From Leptobrachium leishanense (Eukaryota > Chordata > Amphibia > Anura > Megophryidae), in NCBI GenBank assembly GCA_009667805.1, contig CM019064.1, positions 111,636,328 through 111,700,327 of the forward strand: 64,000 bases of DNA, in the 5' to 3' direction. The translations under genes and the position numbers were made by a program. The notes below the pieces were generated by a model. That model was given only the letters and a program-made list of their open reading frames with translations, was not told the DNA's origin and made no database searches. This document shows, piece by piece, positions 9,611 to 19,241 of this stretch (position 1 is its first letter; each line of letters begins with the position of its first letter).

Positions 9611-10371
9611 CGGGAATGTGTTATCTGGCTAAACTGATTCCAATTCAGAGAGTAAGGGGAGATGACACTGATATGGACACAGCACTCCACCCTAGGTACC
9701 CACTGATGTTTGAGAGACAGAGGAGAGAGTTATTCAGGAAAGCGGATCGAATATGGGCATGGTTCCCGGCATGGACTGGATGGGGAAGAGAGTTGATGGT
9801 AAGAATGAACAGTTATGCCAGTCTGATGGACGAGATTTTGAATAAGACTAGTATGGACATTCAGTTGCTGAATCTGGAAGTACGAGAGATACGGAAGGTA
9901 CAAATGATACATGATATGGCACTAGAACAGATCAGTGCGGCTCTGAATGGATTGTGTGAGATGACAATGCATTATGAATGTTGCACCTTCATCAAGAACA
10001 CCACACATGACGTCCCTGACTATTACCAGGTAATCCAAGATCACCAGGAGAAAGTAGCACAGTTGTAGAACACAGCAACACGGATCGCTGCTGAAGGTTG
10101 GAATCCGCTCCATGGGTTCAGAGCGTTTGGAGAGTGGTTCGGGTCCATTCTGAGATTTATTTCGCAGATTGGATCCATGATTCTGTCGTTGGTGGTGATC
10201 TTGGTCATAGGGACACTACTGTACCGCATAGGGCTATGTCTATGGCCACTATGCAAGAGAGCACTGACACCTACACAGACACAAAAGATACCACTGATTA
10301 TCCCACAAGACATACTTGAAAACGAGAGAAATCTCAATGTATCCTTCCTGGTAAAATCCTTTTATAAATAA
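9540..10371 (+). pseudogene. env: Env surface C-terminus and transmembrane subunit (in-frame stop)
   Basis: The frame contains GGYQVCCERVCYTWVPP, then a basic RQRR (near 9715-9726), a plausible subunit boundary. A heptad-like region follows, and then C-X7-CC in LCEMTMHYECC, which is one residue longer than the usual C-X6-CC. An in-frame TAG at 10066-10068 interrupts the ectodomain. Reading continues in frame to a membrane anchor (about 10153-10240, SMILSLVVILVIGTLLY) and a basic tail. The final ~20 codons (DILENERNL to SFYK) coincide with the shared LINE/SINE tail at 10303-10373. Confidence 0.8.
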
Positions 10372-10373
10372 AT
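10303..10373 (+). repeat. LINE/SINE 3' tail embedded at the end of env
   Basis: About 70 bp from GACATACTTGAAAACGAGAG through ATAAATAAATA is nearly identical to the 3' tail of the LINE at 22566-22657 and of the SINEs at 14064, 16274 and 52412. No SINE head or LINE coding sequence precedes it. It supplies the last codons of the env frame and the stop codon. I found no clear flanking duplication. Confidence 0.85.
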
Positions 10374-10477
10374 ATGTTCCCGACGAAAATAGGTCCCCTA
10401 AAGTACAAGGAACTTAAGAATAATATTAGTGGGGTGTAATGGCTACAAGTCTCAGGAGGAAAACCTGAGGCTTGAGC

Positions 10478-10488
10478 CAAGGGGGGAA
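10478..10488 (+). other. Polypurine tract before the 3' LTR
   Basis: The purine run AAGGGGGGAA ends right before the TGAAGGAG start of the 3' LTR. This is the expected place for the plus-strand primer. Confidence 0.8.
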
Positions 10489-11163
10489 TGAAGGAGAATC
10501 AGGCCAGAAGATTGTCGCCATTATGAGCCAGACGGCCATCTTGTTCAGAATATTGGTTCACTTGAAAATAACTTGGTAGATTTTAGTTGAAACTAGAATG
10601 AAGCTTACATAGAATTTTAGGAATGTGTTAGATTAGCAGAGAAGCAATTAAAATTGAGGAAGATCCGGACCGTTCCTGGCACACAGGGACAGGATGAGAA
10701 ATGGATACACCAAGGTCACAAAGGCCTACAGCGAGACAAAGAAGAGCATAGAAAACAGACCAGGTCTTATGTACAACAAATAAACAGGCTCTAGGGAGGT
10801 GGGCACAGGCCGGATTGAGCGTAGCAGCAAATCATTTTCTGGCAAACTAACATGAAGCCTGCCAATTTACGGACAATATATGGAATGTCTTTGTAATTGA
10901 CCAGGGGAGGTATTAACCCACGTGGGGTGGGATAGTGTCACCGGGAGGTGGGTTAATTGGGATGTACCTAATTATGTATTCGGGGTATAAGACCCCTTGT
11001 CAGGGTGAGTTCGGGGCTCACTCTTTGCGATTCAATCCTGTGTGAGCATTCTGTGTGACGTCACAATAAAGTTTGCCTTTCCTGAAGAGACTCGTGTTCA
11101 GACAATCCTTGCTCGTGTCTGGTCCGGCTTCGTCCCGAGTGAACCAAGTGGATTCCGGTAACA
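10489..11163 (+). repeat. 3' LTR of the endogenous retrovirus
   Basis: 675 bp, the same length as the 5' LTR, starting TGAAGGAG and ending GGTAACA, followed by GAAC. The TATA, TGACGTCA and AATAAA signals are kept. Mismatches to the 5' LTR are mostly transitions, several of them at CpG. Confidence 0.95.
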
Positions 11164-11167
11164 GAAC

Positions 11168-12156
11168 AATAGATTGGAAATGCGCGCGCACTTGCAGGAC
11201 CAATCCATTGGCTTCTGTCTCCCAGAACTGCACGCGTTGATGGACAGGATGATGCCAGCACACACACCTTGCTGACATCATCAATAACTGATTTGGTGAC
11301 TGGCATTCAAAACCCATCTGCCTGAGGACGCTAGTGTGGGCGGAGGAAAAATCTCCAATTCATACAGCAATATCTCTAAAAAGGGGCAGGAAGGACGGGG
11401 AAAAAGGATGGGGGCACTCCATGCTTCCTGACCACTTGAAAAAGCTATAGTTTTCATGGTGTCCCTTTAAATTTAAGTAGACAAGTGGACCTGATACAGT
11501 GAGGGGTTGGGGGGCACAAAATTTGTAAAGCCACAGGCAGCAGCAGACTGAAATATACTCCCCTATTTAAGTATTAAATAGTCTATAGCAAACATTTCGT
11601 GTCATAGTGTGTTTCACCATTGTACACAATAAATAAGAATGGATTGTGCGGAACTGAAAAAAAGAGCTCTGCTATTTTTGATATTTTGAACTCAGTGTAA
11701 TGGCTGCGCTGGGAAAATTGCACTGGCACTTCCGAAGAAATACCCATTGTGTGTATGTTTGTGCATGTGAATTCAGATGTTCACATAGTGTTCTGCCAAA
11801 TCTGACTGAATATCTTCATATTAATCATTTTCACCTGTGACACATCCCGCTTATCATTTCTGCATCAGGCAATCTGTCCTCCTTCACAAGATGTTTTGCT
11901 ACACATGCACCCTTCTCAATTGCTTTATGTTTTTAGTGCAGTCTGTTTGGAACATATGTCTTGACTGCTAACCTTCTAACAAATCAATTTAAGTTAAATT
12001 TTTCAATTTTTCACATTATGTTCATTCCTAGCATGAATGAGCCTAGTAGAGATCGCAGATCTTTTTTCTTATTTGTTACATCAATAAAACTCAATAGAAT
12101 CTAGTGAAATTGTTTCAAGCATAATAATCTGCCATATTGCTGGCACGTTAAGTCCT
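11168..12156. other. No recognisable feature
   Basis: AT-rich DNA with no convincing ORF or repeat structure recognised. This is the right-hand flank of the provirus. Confidence 0.5.
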
Positions 12157-12159
12157 TTA

Positions 12160-12853
12160 GGCCTCATTCACACTGATACGCATGTACGCGCGTATTGTAC
12201 TATATGGAACATATAAATGGCTGCTCCATACACATAGCCGCGTATGGAGCCGTATATTTGCATGCGTAAACGCAGAATGGAACCGAGCTGAGTCCCAGCA
12301 GCGTATTTCTCCATTTATGCGCGTGTTTACCTATGTTTACGGATGTATATGCGTGTGCGCACGCGTATACAGGTGTACTTTACCAAGTTTAACCCCCCAA
12401 CAGTGTTCCCGAGTGTGGCTCGGGATTAACCTTCAGTGCTGAAAGCGTTAACCTCGAGCCACACTCGGGCTGCCGCTGCATACATTACCTGTCCCTGCGC
12501 TCCCTCGCTGATCCCCACTCTCTCCTCTGGCAATCGCGGAGGTTTACTTCCTAGTTCTCTTCTCGCGTGAAGGGAACTGGGAAGTAAAACTCCGCGATCG
12601 CCGGAATAGACAGCGGGAATCAGCGAGGGAGGGCAGGGACAGGTAACGTATGCAGCGGCAGCCCGAGTGTGGCTCGAGGTTAACGTTTTCAGCATTGAAG
12701 GTTAACCCCAAGCCACACTCGATACCAGGGGGCCAAAGTGCCAGGGACATAAAAAAAACTGCAAAAAAGTTTTTATTTTATGTGCGTTTGTGCGCCCATA
12801 TACGCGAACACACGCAAAATAAAATATAAACGCGTATATGTGTGAATGAGGCC
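12160..12853. mobile_element. Foldback MITE with TTA duplication (Harbinger-like)
   Basis: Terminal inverted repeats GGCCTCATTCACAC / GTGTGAATGAGGCC are flanked by TTA at 12157-12159 and 12854-12856. Inside, a long palindrome (about 12409-12722) pairs the CCGAGTGTGGCTCG motifs and the CGCTGCATAC/GTATGCAGCG arms around a centre near 12565. The arms next to the termini are rich in CGTATA/TACGCG repeats. A 3-bp TTA duplication is typical of PIF/Harbinger elements. There is no transposase. Confidence 0.75.
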
Positions 12854-12904
12854 TTAATGTTATGTTTTCGTTTCAGATTTAAACAAATTGAAAGGAACAC
12901 AAAT

Positions 12905-13200
12905 TTAAATCATAGGATTAACTTCTTCACTACCCTGGTCATGTTTACACGATCAGCAGTACCAGACACATCAGCCAGAGATCATGTTAACATGATGCCA
13001 GAAGTGCTACCACATTTCAAAATCAGCTGAAGAATGTCTCTAACATACAGCTCCCCAGATAGACCTGCCTGGAGCTCAGAGCTGCAGTAATTCAATTTGG
13101 CCAGCAGATGGCGACATCCAGTCACCAAACTGATTATCACAGTAAAACAAATACATTGGGAATATTCTAAAATATTTCTTACTGTATAATTAATTAAAAG
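12905..13200. repeat. Dispersed repeat, copy 1
   Basis: It shares an ordered set of segments (CTTCACTACC, GTTTACACGATC, AGCTGAAGAATGTCT, GGCCAGCAGATGGC) with 41440-41800 and 57107-57440. No termini or coding capacity could be defined. The family is unknown. Confidence 0.5.
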
Positions 13201-13217
13201 TTATTTTCGAAAACACA

Positions 13218-14408
13218 TGTAGCGATGTGTTTAAATTTGGCCTTCTGAAATTAAACAATATGGCCACTAGGGGAGCCAGTGTATAACATATGGAAAGGAT
13301 TATGCTGGACTAAGAGATTTATGAACTTCATCCCCCAGAAACCCTGGGAACAGGAGGAGGGAAGGAGAAGCTGGCGCCAGGAAGTGGAGGGCCTCATGTG
13401 CAGCGTGGGGAGAACAGAGTGTGGAGAGAGAGGGAGCAGTTGCATGTAGGACACTCTCTGGGATCTTTGCAAGTTGGAGCGAGGAGAATCGGCGGCATCC
13501 AGTGCTGGAGGATTGGGGAGAGTGTGGATCGATCGGCTGTGTGTGTGTCATGCTGGACTGTTCCTGTTTCAAGTGCATTTTGGAGAAGAAGGACCTCGAG
13601 TAAGGAGGCTGCAGACGGAGCAGAGCGCTGGCGGCACCCGGATTCTGAACTGAGGAGAACCAGACCGGGAGTGCAGACTAAGACAGCACCGGGTTCCAGG
13701 CGGTAGAGAGGACGGATTTTCTTGAGAGGGACCTTTCTCCAGCGTTTCATCTGTCCGGGACAAGCTGTTTCGCCAGTTGGGTGAGAAGGCCTGAGGCCTA
13801 TGATGCTATTAACAGTGTGCACTTGGTTAATTGCTTCAATACAAAGGGCCCCAACGTTGACTAGTCGAAGATAATTTTGCTCACTCACTGGCCAGTTGAA
13901 TATAGTACCTGGGTACCCTAAGACACTATCTTTTGAGCCATTTTGAACGGGACTTAAACTTGCAAACTGAGGCGTATTAACCGTTTCTTTTGCGCTGCTT
14001 TTTTTTTTTCCCGCGTTGTGCAGTCCTGTTATTTCTCTCAACGTACATGCGTATTATATTGTACCGGCTGGGTGGAGTAGAGGTAACATCACTGCTCTGC
14101 ATGGAGAGAGCCTGTGGAGTCATGGGCTCGATCCCAGAGAGCAACCTCTCCAGTAAGTGTCTTTGGGCAAGACACCTAACAGTACATACTCGCCACCCAG
14201 GACATACTTGAAAATGAGAGAAATCTCAATGTATCCTTCCTGGTAAAATCCTTTCTCAAATTTTTTTTCTAAAAAAAATATGCCACTTTATTGATCCAGT
14301 AAAGTATATATCTTAGAAAATCCACAACAGTGCTGGTGTATAGTGATTCCTAGTGCAGTGAGACTATCCTGGGGTTATTTAGCGGCTCCTCCGGGGGTGA
14401 GTGCTACA
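13218..14408. repeat. Solo-LTR-like element, copy 1 (contains a SINE)
   Basis: It starts TGTAGCG and ends GTGCTACA, flanked by CACA on both sides (13214-13217, 14409-14412), although the flank is low in complexity. It shares with 14578-15615 an internal block (GGGCCCCAAC...GACTAGTCGAAGATA, then CACTGGCCAGTTGAATAT) and the 3' block GCGGCTCCTCCGGG. A SINE at 14064-14262 interrupts it. TG...CA ends and a 4-bp duplication suggest a retrovirus-like solo LTR, but no matching internal region is in the window. Confidence 0.55.
14064..14262 (+). mobile_element. tRNA-derived SINE with LINE-like tail
   Basis: The head CCGGCTGGGTGGAGTAGAGG resembles a Pol III box A region, and GGGCTCGATCCC is a box B-like motif. 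The tail, GGACATACTTGAAAATGAGA onward, is shared with the LINE at 22566-22657. It lies inside the solo-LTR-like element, so it is younger than that element. Confidence 0.75.
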
Positions 14409-14577
14409 CACACACTGGTTCCTAGAAGCGTTTTGTTGTAAAAGCACTTGATAGTGATGGAGTTAACTAATGATTCATGTGCATCAGTTTTCATTTTCTT
14501 TCTTATACATAATTGTCCAAAACACTTAAATACCATTTTGCCAATACAAAACAACAACAAAAAAAACAGAAACCAAG

Positions 14578-15615
14578 TGTAGCGCTGGTTTTAATTCCCT
14601 GTCGTGGCAGTACCTATTTTTGGCCACCGGAGGGAGACAGCGCGATGAGAGACATTGAACATTGGGACTACATTTCCCGGCATGCTTTGGGAGCGGACAC
14701 AGGAAGTGGGTGGGACACAGACACTTACATCCTGAGCCTCGTGGAGAGAGCTGGCAGAGCGCGCCAGGGAGTGAGAGGAGCAAGACGCAGAGCAGCAGAA
14801 TGAGACACCGACTAGGCCGGAGCGCAGCTGGAGCCTGACAGAGCTAAAGACCGGGTTGTTCAGCCTTACCAGAGGAAGACCCAGTGATTCACAGAACTAC
14901 CCGCGCTGATATTGAGGAAGTCGGAAGACCCCGAGTGAGGAGTACCGCAGATCGATTGGACAGGGAGAGCAGGCGGTGAACTGGATATCTTGCGGCAGCC
15001 ACAGAAAGCCAGACAGCAGATCTAGTAACCAGGAGAACCCCAGTCAACATCGAGCGGAGAGACGTCCTGGGTCGAGCGGAGCATCAAGTATCTGGCGGAT
15101 GGGTGAGAGGCCTTCCAGGCCGTTGTGAAAATAAAGCACGCTGCTGTTTGTTTCCAAAACCCACAGGGCCCCAACTTGACTAGTCGAAGATACCTCATAA
15201 GCAATTCACTGGCCAGTTGAATATTGTACCCGGGTACCATAACACACACACACACGTACATTCTGGGACATAACCTGTGCGGGACTCGCTCCCCAAACAC
15301 AAAAGGGGGTTAAAGATTTATTTTTCCTTTTCTTTTCCGCTGCGCGTTTCTCGAATTGCGAAGCATTGTAGTTCTTTTCCGCTGCGTGTTTCTCGAATTA
15401 CGAAGCATCGTATTTCTTTTCCGCTGTGCGTTTTCCGCATTACGAAGTACTGTAAATATATATACGAACACCGTGTTATTCATTATATGCCATTTGTTCT
15501 AGTAAACTATATAATTTATAAAATCCACAACGGTGCTGGAGTATATTTATTCCCTAGTGCGGGGAGACTGACCCGAGGTTCAATTTCAGCGGCTCCTCCG
15601 GGAGTGAGCGCTACA
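14578..15615. repeat. Solo-LTR-like element, copy 2
   Basis: It starts TGTAGCGCTGG and ends GAGCGCTACA, with flanking CAAG at 14574-14577 and 15616-15619. It shares the GACTAGTCGAAGATA and GCGGCTCCTCCGGG blocks with copy 1. It has AATAAA near 15131 and an array of three CGAATTGCGAAGCA-like repeats at about 15340-15450. Confidence 0.6.
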
Positions 15616-15875
15616 CAAGTATTCATTGAAAATTATGTATTTGCTGTCTCATTCCTAAATAAAAATACATCAGTTGGGTGTTTTATTTCCTACAAAATGT
15701 AAAGATAAATAAATTGGTGACACCACTTACGTTTTTAGCATAATGTTGATTTAAGCATATGAACATGAAAGAGAAATATTCAATGAGCTAGATTCATTTA
15801 AAGTCTTTGCTTGATCAAGAAACTAGCCATACAGTCATAAAAGGAATTTGGCCTCAGACATGGCATGCTCTAAGA

Positions 15876-16059
15876 CAGTAGTTCCCAACCTCGGTCCTCA
15901 AGTACCCACTAACAGGCCAGGTTTTAATGATTAACTTGGGGAAATGCAGACTGAATCCTGCAATCACTGAGCAGCAAACCATATCACCTGTGCTGTGCTT
16001 CAGATATCTGGAAAACCTGACCTGTTGGGGTTATTGAGGACCGCGGTTGGGAACCACTG
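15876..16059. mobile_element. hAT-type MITE
   Basis: Inverted ends CAGTAGTTCCCAACC / GGTTGGGAACCACTG are flanked by the exact 8-bp duplication CTCTAAGA (15868-15875, 16060-16067), the hAT signature. It is 184 bp, largely palindromic and without coding sequence. Confidence 0.85.
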
Positions 16060-16129
16060 CTCTAAGAGTAGAAGAGTTTAAGACCTCTCACTTGGGTTTG
16101 AGATCCTCAATGAGGCAAACATTTATAGT

Positions 16130-16255
16130 TACAGTTCCAAGTACTTACACAGCGCCACCAGATTCCGTAGATTCTGTAGCGCTTTACAATAGGGAAACAC
16201 GAACAAGAGACATAATAAATAATAAACATAAGAAACAGACGGCCCTGCCCATAGG
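16130..16255 (-). repeat. SINE 3' tail (GCGCTACAGA type)
   Basis: Read on the minus strand, it contains ATTGTAAAGCGCTACAGAAT, the widespread vertebrate SINE tail motif, which is also present at 30370-30432 on the plus strand. Confidence 0.5.
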
Positions 16256-16273
16256 ATAGTTGTCCTGCTGGTG

Positions 16274-16476
16274 CCGGCTGGGTGGAGTAGAGGTAACATC
16301 ACTGCTCTATAACCATGGGGCAAGACTGTGGAGATGCAGGTTTGATCCCGGCAAGAGCACCTCTCCAGTAAGTGACCTTGGGCAAGACACCTAACGGTAC
16401 ATACTTGTCACCCAGGACATAAATGAAAACGAGAGAAATCTCAATGTATCCTTCCTGATAAAATAATTTCTCCAAA
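16274..16476 (+). mobile_element. tRNA-derived SINE with LINE-like tail
   Basis: Same family as the SINE at 14064: head CCGGCTGGGTGGAGTAGAGG, a box B-like GGTTTGATCCC, GGGCAAGACACCTAACGGTA in the body, and the GAGAGAAATCTCAATGTATC tail. Confidence 0.75.
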
Positions 16477-16980
16477 AAAAAATGCAGCAAACAAGTGTTG
16501 AGCCAGACATCCCATGAGCTTAAAATCTAAGGGACGGAGGTAAGTGAAACAAAAGGGCGCACAGGGAGTGTGGAGATAATTACCAGAGAGAGTATAGCAG
16601 ACACTGCATGATGATAGACCACGAGCTTGGGCATGATAAGGTTAAACTGAGAGAGAAGTGAAGCAGCTGAAAAAAGGAGCCTATATAATTAGGGTAGGGA
16701 ATGGGTGTGGGGCAGGCGTGAGACAGCAGAGGGGTAGATGAAGATGAGTTTTGGCTGTAGGTAAGAAGCAGAGTTTAGAGCTGTAGCTGATGCACGCAAA
16801 GAATTTACAACAGGGAGGAGCAGAACAGATAGAGAATACACACAGAATTAAGGTATCAAATATGGACAGAAGGAAAAAGTAAATAAAAACAAAAACTAGC
16901 AGTAAGATAAAAAAATATTCAAAGATAAAAAACAGTAATATTATTGACGCTGTAACAATGTGGCATAAATTGTGTTGCTT
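16477..16980. other. No recognisable feature
   Basis: A-rich sequence on the plus strand. The minus strand is open for about 180 codons (16681-17226) but is low in complexity and repetitive, so I do not call it a gene. Confidence 0.4.
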
Positions 16981-16984
16981 GAAC

Positions 16985-17165
16985 ACCTTGCTGGAATCAG
17001 AGGGAAAGATTGAGGTGAGATATGGCTGCTGGTTGCTTGCAGAGGGGTGGATGAAGATGATTTTTGGCTTGCTGGCATCAGAGGGAAAGATTGAGGTGAG
17101 ATATGGCTGCTGGTTGCTTGCAGAGGGGTGGATGAAGATGAGTTTTGGCTTGCTGGCATTAGAGG
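16985..17165. repeat. 81-bp tandem repeat, about 2.2 copies
   Basis: Consecutive units beginning TTGCTGG are 81 bp apart (16988 and 17069), with a partial third copy at the end. Because 81 is divisible by three, both strands stay open, which produces repetitive but probably meaningless ORFs. Confidence 0.8.
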
Positions 17166-17279
17166 GAAACAAAAAACTCCCCATCAAACACAAATGTATA
17201 TCCCTACACACCCAGTTAAGACACATACTGCATCAAACACCATGCAAAACAGTTGTGGATAGGGGGATCAACTAAAGTC

Positions 17280-18040
17280 ATTCTATAGCATAAGGAAGTT
17301 ACCAAACACGCTGCAACGTCTCATCACAAACACCCTAGGTCCTAAGGCATAGGAAACATGCAAAAATCACATAGGAAAGGATGAGACAGCAGTGCATTTT
17401 GTGAGAAAGCTGCATTAGTGTCACCTGGGTTTAAGATAAGCAAAAGAAACAAACATTTTAGGTATGGAACCATTCTTCAGTGTAATGTCCCTCATAAGAG
17501 TGAAGAAGGGTTCCATACCTGAACTGTGTGTTTCTTGATGCTCATCTTCTGCATTGAACGGAAGTGACACTGGAGCCCCATTATAGCAAAACACACCACT
17601 TTCTCATCTTTTTGTGCGTGCTTCATCAAGTTCAATGATTATTCAGATAATCGTTATAAACTTAAATGTATTAGTTGTTATTTGTGTCGTGGTGGGTTTG
17701 TCAACGTATTAGTAAGCCATTCTGTACTACAGAGCTGGCCAAAACGTAAAGCCCCAGCTGTTGAAACAACATACAGCTAGAACTCCCTTAATACTTTATC
17801 AGCTTCAACACACTGTACTACAACAGCTGGGGATCTACCATTTGGCCAACTACGCTGCGCTCTATCCCATTCCAAAGCTGCCTTTAATGTTTGTGTTCTA
17901 TGTTTAAATTAAGTGTTATGTCAGAGACATCAAGTTTTCTAAAGTCTCTCCACTGGATGAGTTTGGATAATTAGAACCGAGGCTGTATGTGACCAGTTTG
18001 TGTTTTTCGATTTTTTTATTCTTCCTGCAATAACTGTTGT
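17280..18040. other. No gene; one short inverted repeat
   Basis: Only a palindromic segment is visible, with TTTAGGTATGGAACC near 17457 and GGTTCCATACCTGAA near 17508. The rest shows no ORF or repeat that I can name. Confidence 0.4.
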
Positions 18041-18049
18041 TACCATCAA

Positions 18050-18300
18050 TTACCACCTCCATGTCCTGCTAGCTTTATGAAATATACCAGAAACGTTATT
18101 TGAATATTTTGAAAACTTGGAGAGCTCCTCTAAGGAATATGGCTTTTTGCAAATGTCACAGTAAGCTCGAATTTTGCAAACCTTTGTTTCTGTAAAACGA
18201 TCTTTTATTTTATTAAAGTACATATGGTAAAGCTGAAAGCTTGGATGGAAAAGGACATCATTTTCAGGATTGAGAGGGCTCATATTTTTCAAATGACCTC
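18050..18300 (-). CDS. Possible host exon or gene remnant, unidentified
   Basis: On the minus strand, about 80 codons are open with protein-like composition, including CDICKKPYSLEEL with a CxxC pair. No ATG opens the frame at its upstream end. Instead, a pyrimidine-rich stretch ending in CAG (acceptor-like) lies just upstream at 18301-18320. I do not recognise the protein. It could be a host exon, a remnant of a transposon gene, or chance. Confidence 0.25.
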
Positions 18301-18480
18301 CTGGAGTCGTAAAAGAAATATGTGTTCATAAAATCTGTGTTTCCCTTTATCATATTACATCTAAAAAAATATGTTAAACTAAACACCATACATGAAAATG
18401 ACTTCTTCATTTATATGTTACTATTTTATGAACTTGATGACAGTGGACGTAGTTTTGTTTGACTTTCGCGCTTGATACAC

Positions 18481-18660
18481 CTCATCCAGCTGGACTTTGC
18501 ACAATGAGGCATCTTGTGTAGAGGCTCCATTCACTGAAGCACACACCCCAACCTCACTCAGTGTTTGCACCAGGCCCTTGCACAGAACAACTCAGTACCC
18601 TCATCCAGCTGGACTTTCCACAATGAGGCATCTTGTGTAGAGGCTCCATTCACTGAAGGT
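18481..18660 (+). repeat. 119-bp tandem repeat upstream of the LINE
   Basis: CTCATCCAGCTGGACTTT occurs at 18481 and 18600 (period 119), and a third copy of the unit's second half and start recurs at 19023-19105, just before the LINE ORF. The shared text links this block to the LINE 5' UTR as probable monomer-type promoter units. Confidence 0.65.
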
Positions 18661-18756
18661 GATCTTACATTTCTACGTCTCACATAGCTTAATGCATTTT
18701 GTTTTTGATGTATATTATGTTAACTCTGTAATATCACTGTATGTGTTTGTATGTGT

Positions 18757-18782
18757 GTGATACATATATATATGTGTGTGTG

Positions 18783-18813
<31 letters not shown>
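18757..18813. repeat. TA/TG microsatellite
   Basis: An interrupted (TA)n and (TG)n run lies between the two blocks of LINE 5' units. Confidence 0.9.
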
Positions 18814-18818
<5 letters not shown>

Positions 18819-19241
18819 GCACACAAGTGTATCTTTATATGTATTTGAATTGTTGCAATGCTATCTGAATTCTACATTTTCTACCCATTTGTTCTAAATC
18901 TGCAATTCTGCCAAATGCCCTGTTCAACGAACCTTACCTTTTATTGCCCCCTACAAACTCCCCCCTAAGTTCGTCGACAGTTTCAACCCAATGTGATGCT
19001 ATTTGCAATCTTGATTTCTTTCAGCACACACCCCAACCTCACTCAGTGTTTGCACCAGGCCCTTGCACAGAACAACTCAGTACCCTCATCCAGCTGGACT
19101 TTGCTCCCGCCCACCCACCCCAAGGTTTTCATTTGATATATACCCAACTAATTGATCATGTGATATATTGCAGCAACCTACACCATTTACTCTGGTACCT
19201 CTCTATTTCCTGTTTACTCACCTCCAACACCTTTCACTATA

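Larger units (their letters stand above)
1158..11163 (+). mobile_element. Endogenous retrovirus (gamma/epsilon-like) with an OGFr-like domain in pol
   Basis: This is a 10.0-kb provirus bounded by two 675-bp LTRs and flanked by the 4-bp duplication GAAC (1154-1157 and 11164-11167). The order is LTR, tRNA-Pro-like primer site, ~1.1-kb leader, gag, pro (same frame as gag after a UGA), RT, RNase H, an OGFr-like segment, integrase, env, purine tract, LTR. The 4-bp duplication, single-knuckle Gag, PPPY motif, in-frame gag/pro stop, Pro-type primer site and CWVC in the surface subunit point to the gamma/epsilon-retrovirus side. I counted about 22 LTR mismatches by eye (~3%) and no indels, so the insertion is moderately old. 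Frameshifts and stops in pol and env make this copy non-functional. Confidence 0.92.

Noticed and set aside
16681..17226. 181-codon minus-strand ORF with repeated SNQQPYLTSIFPSD-type text
   Set aside because: It arises from an 81-bp tandem repeat and low-complexity T-rich DNA, with no domain.
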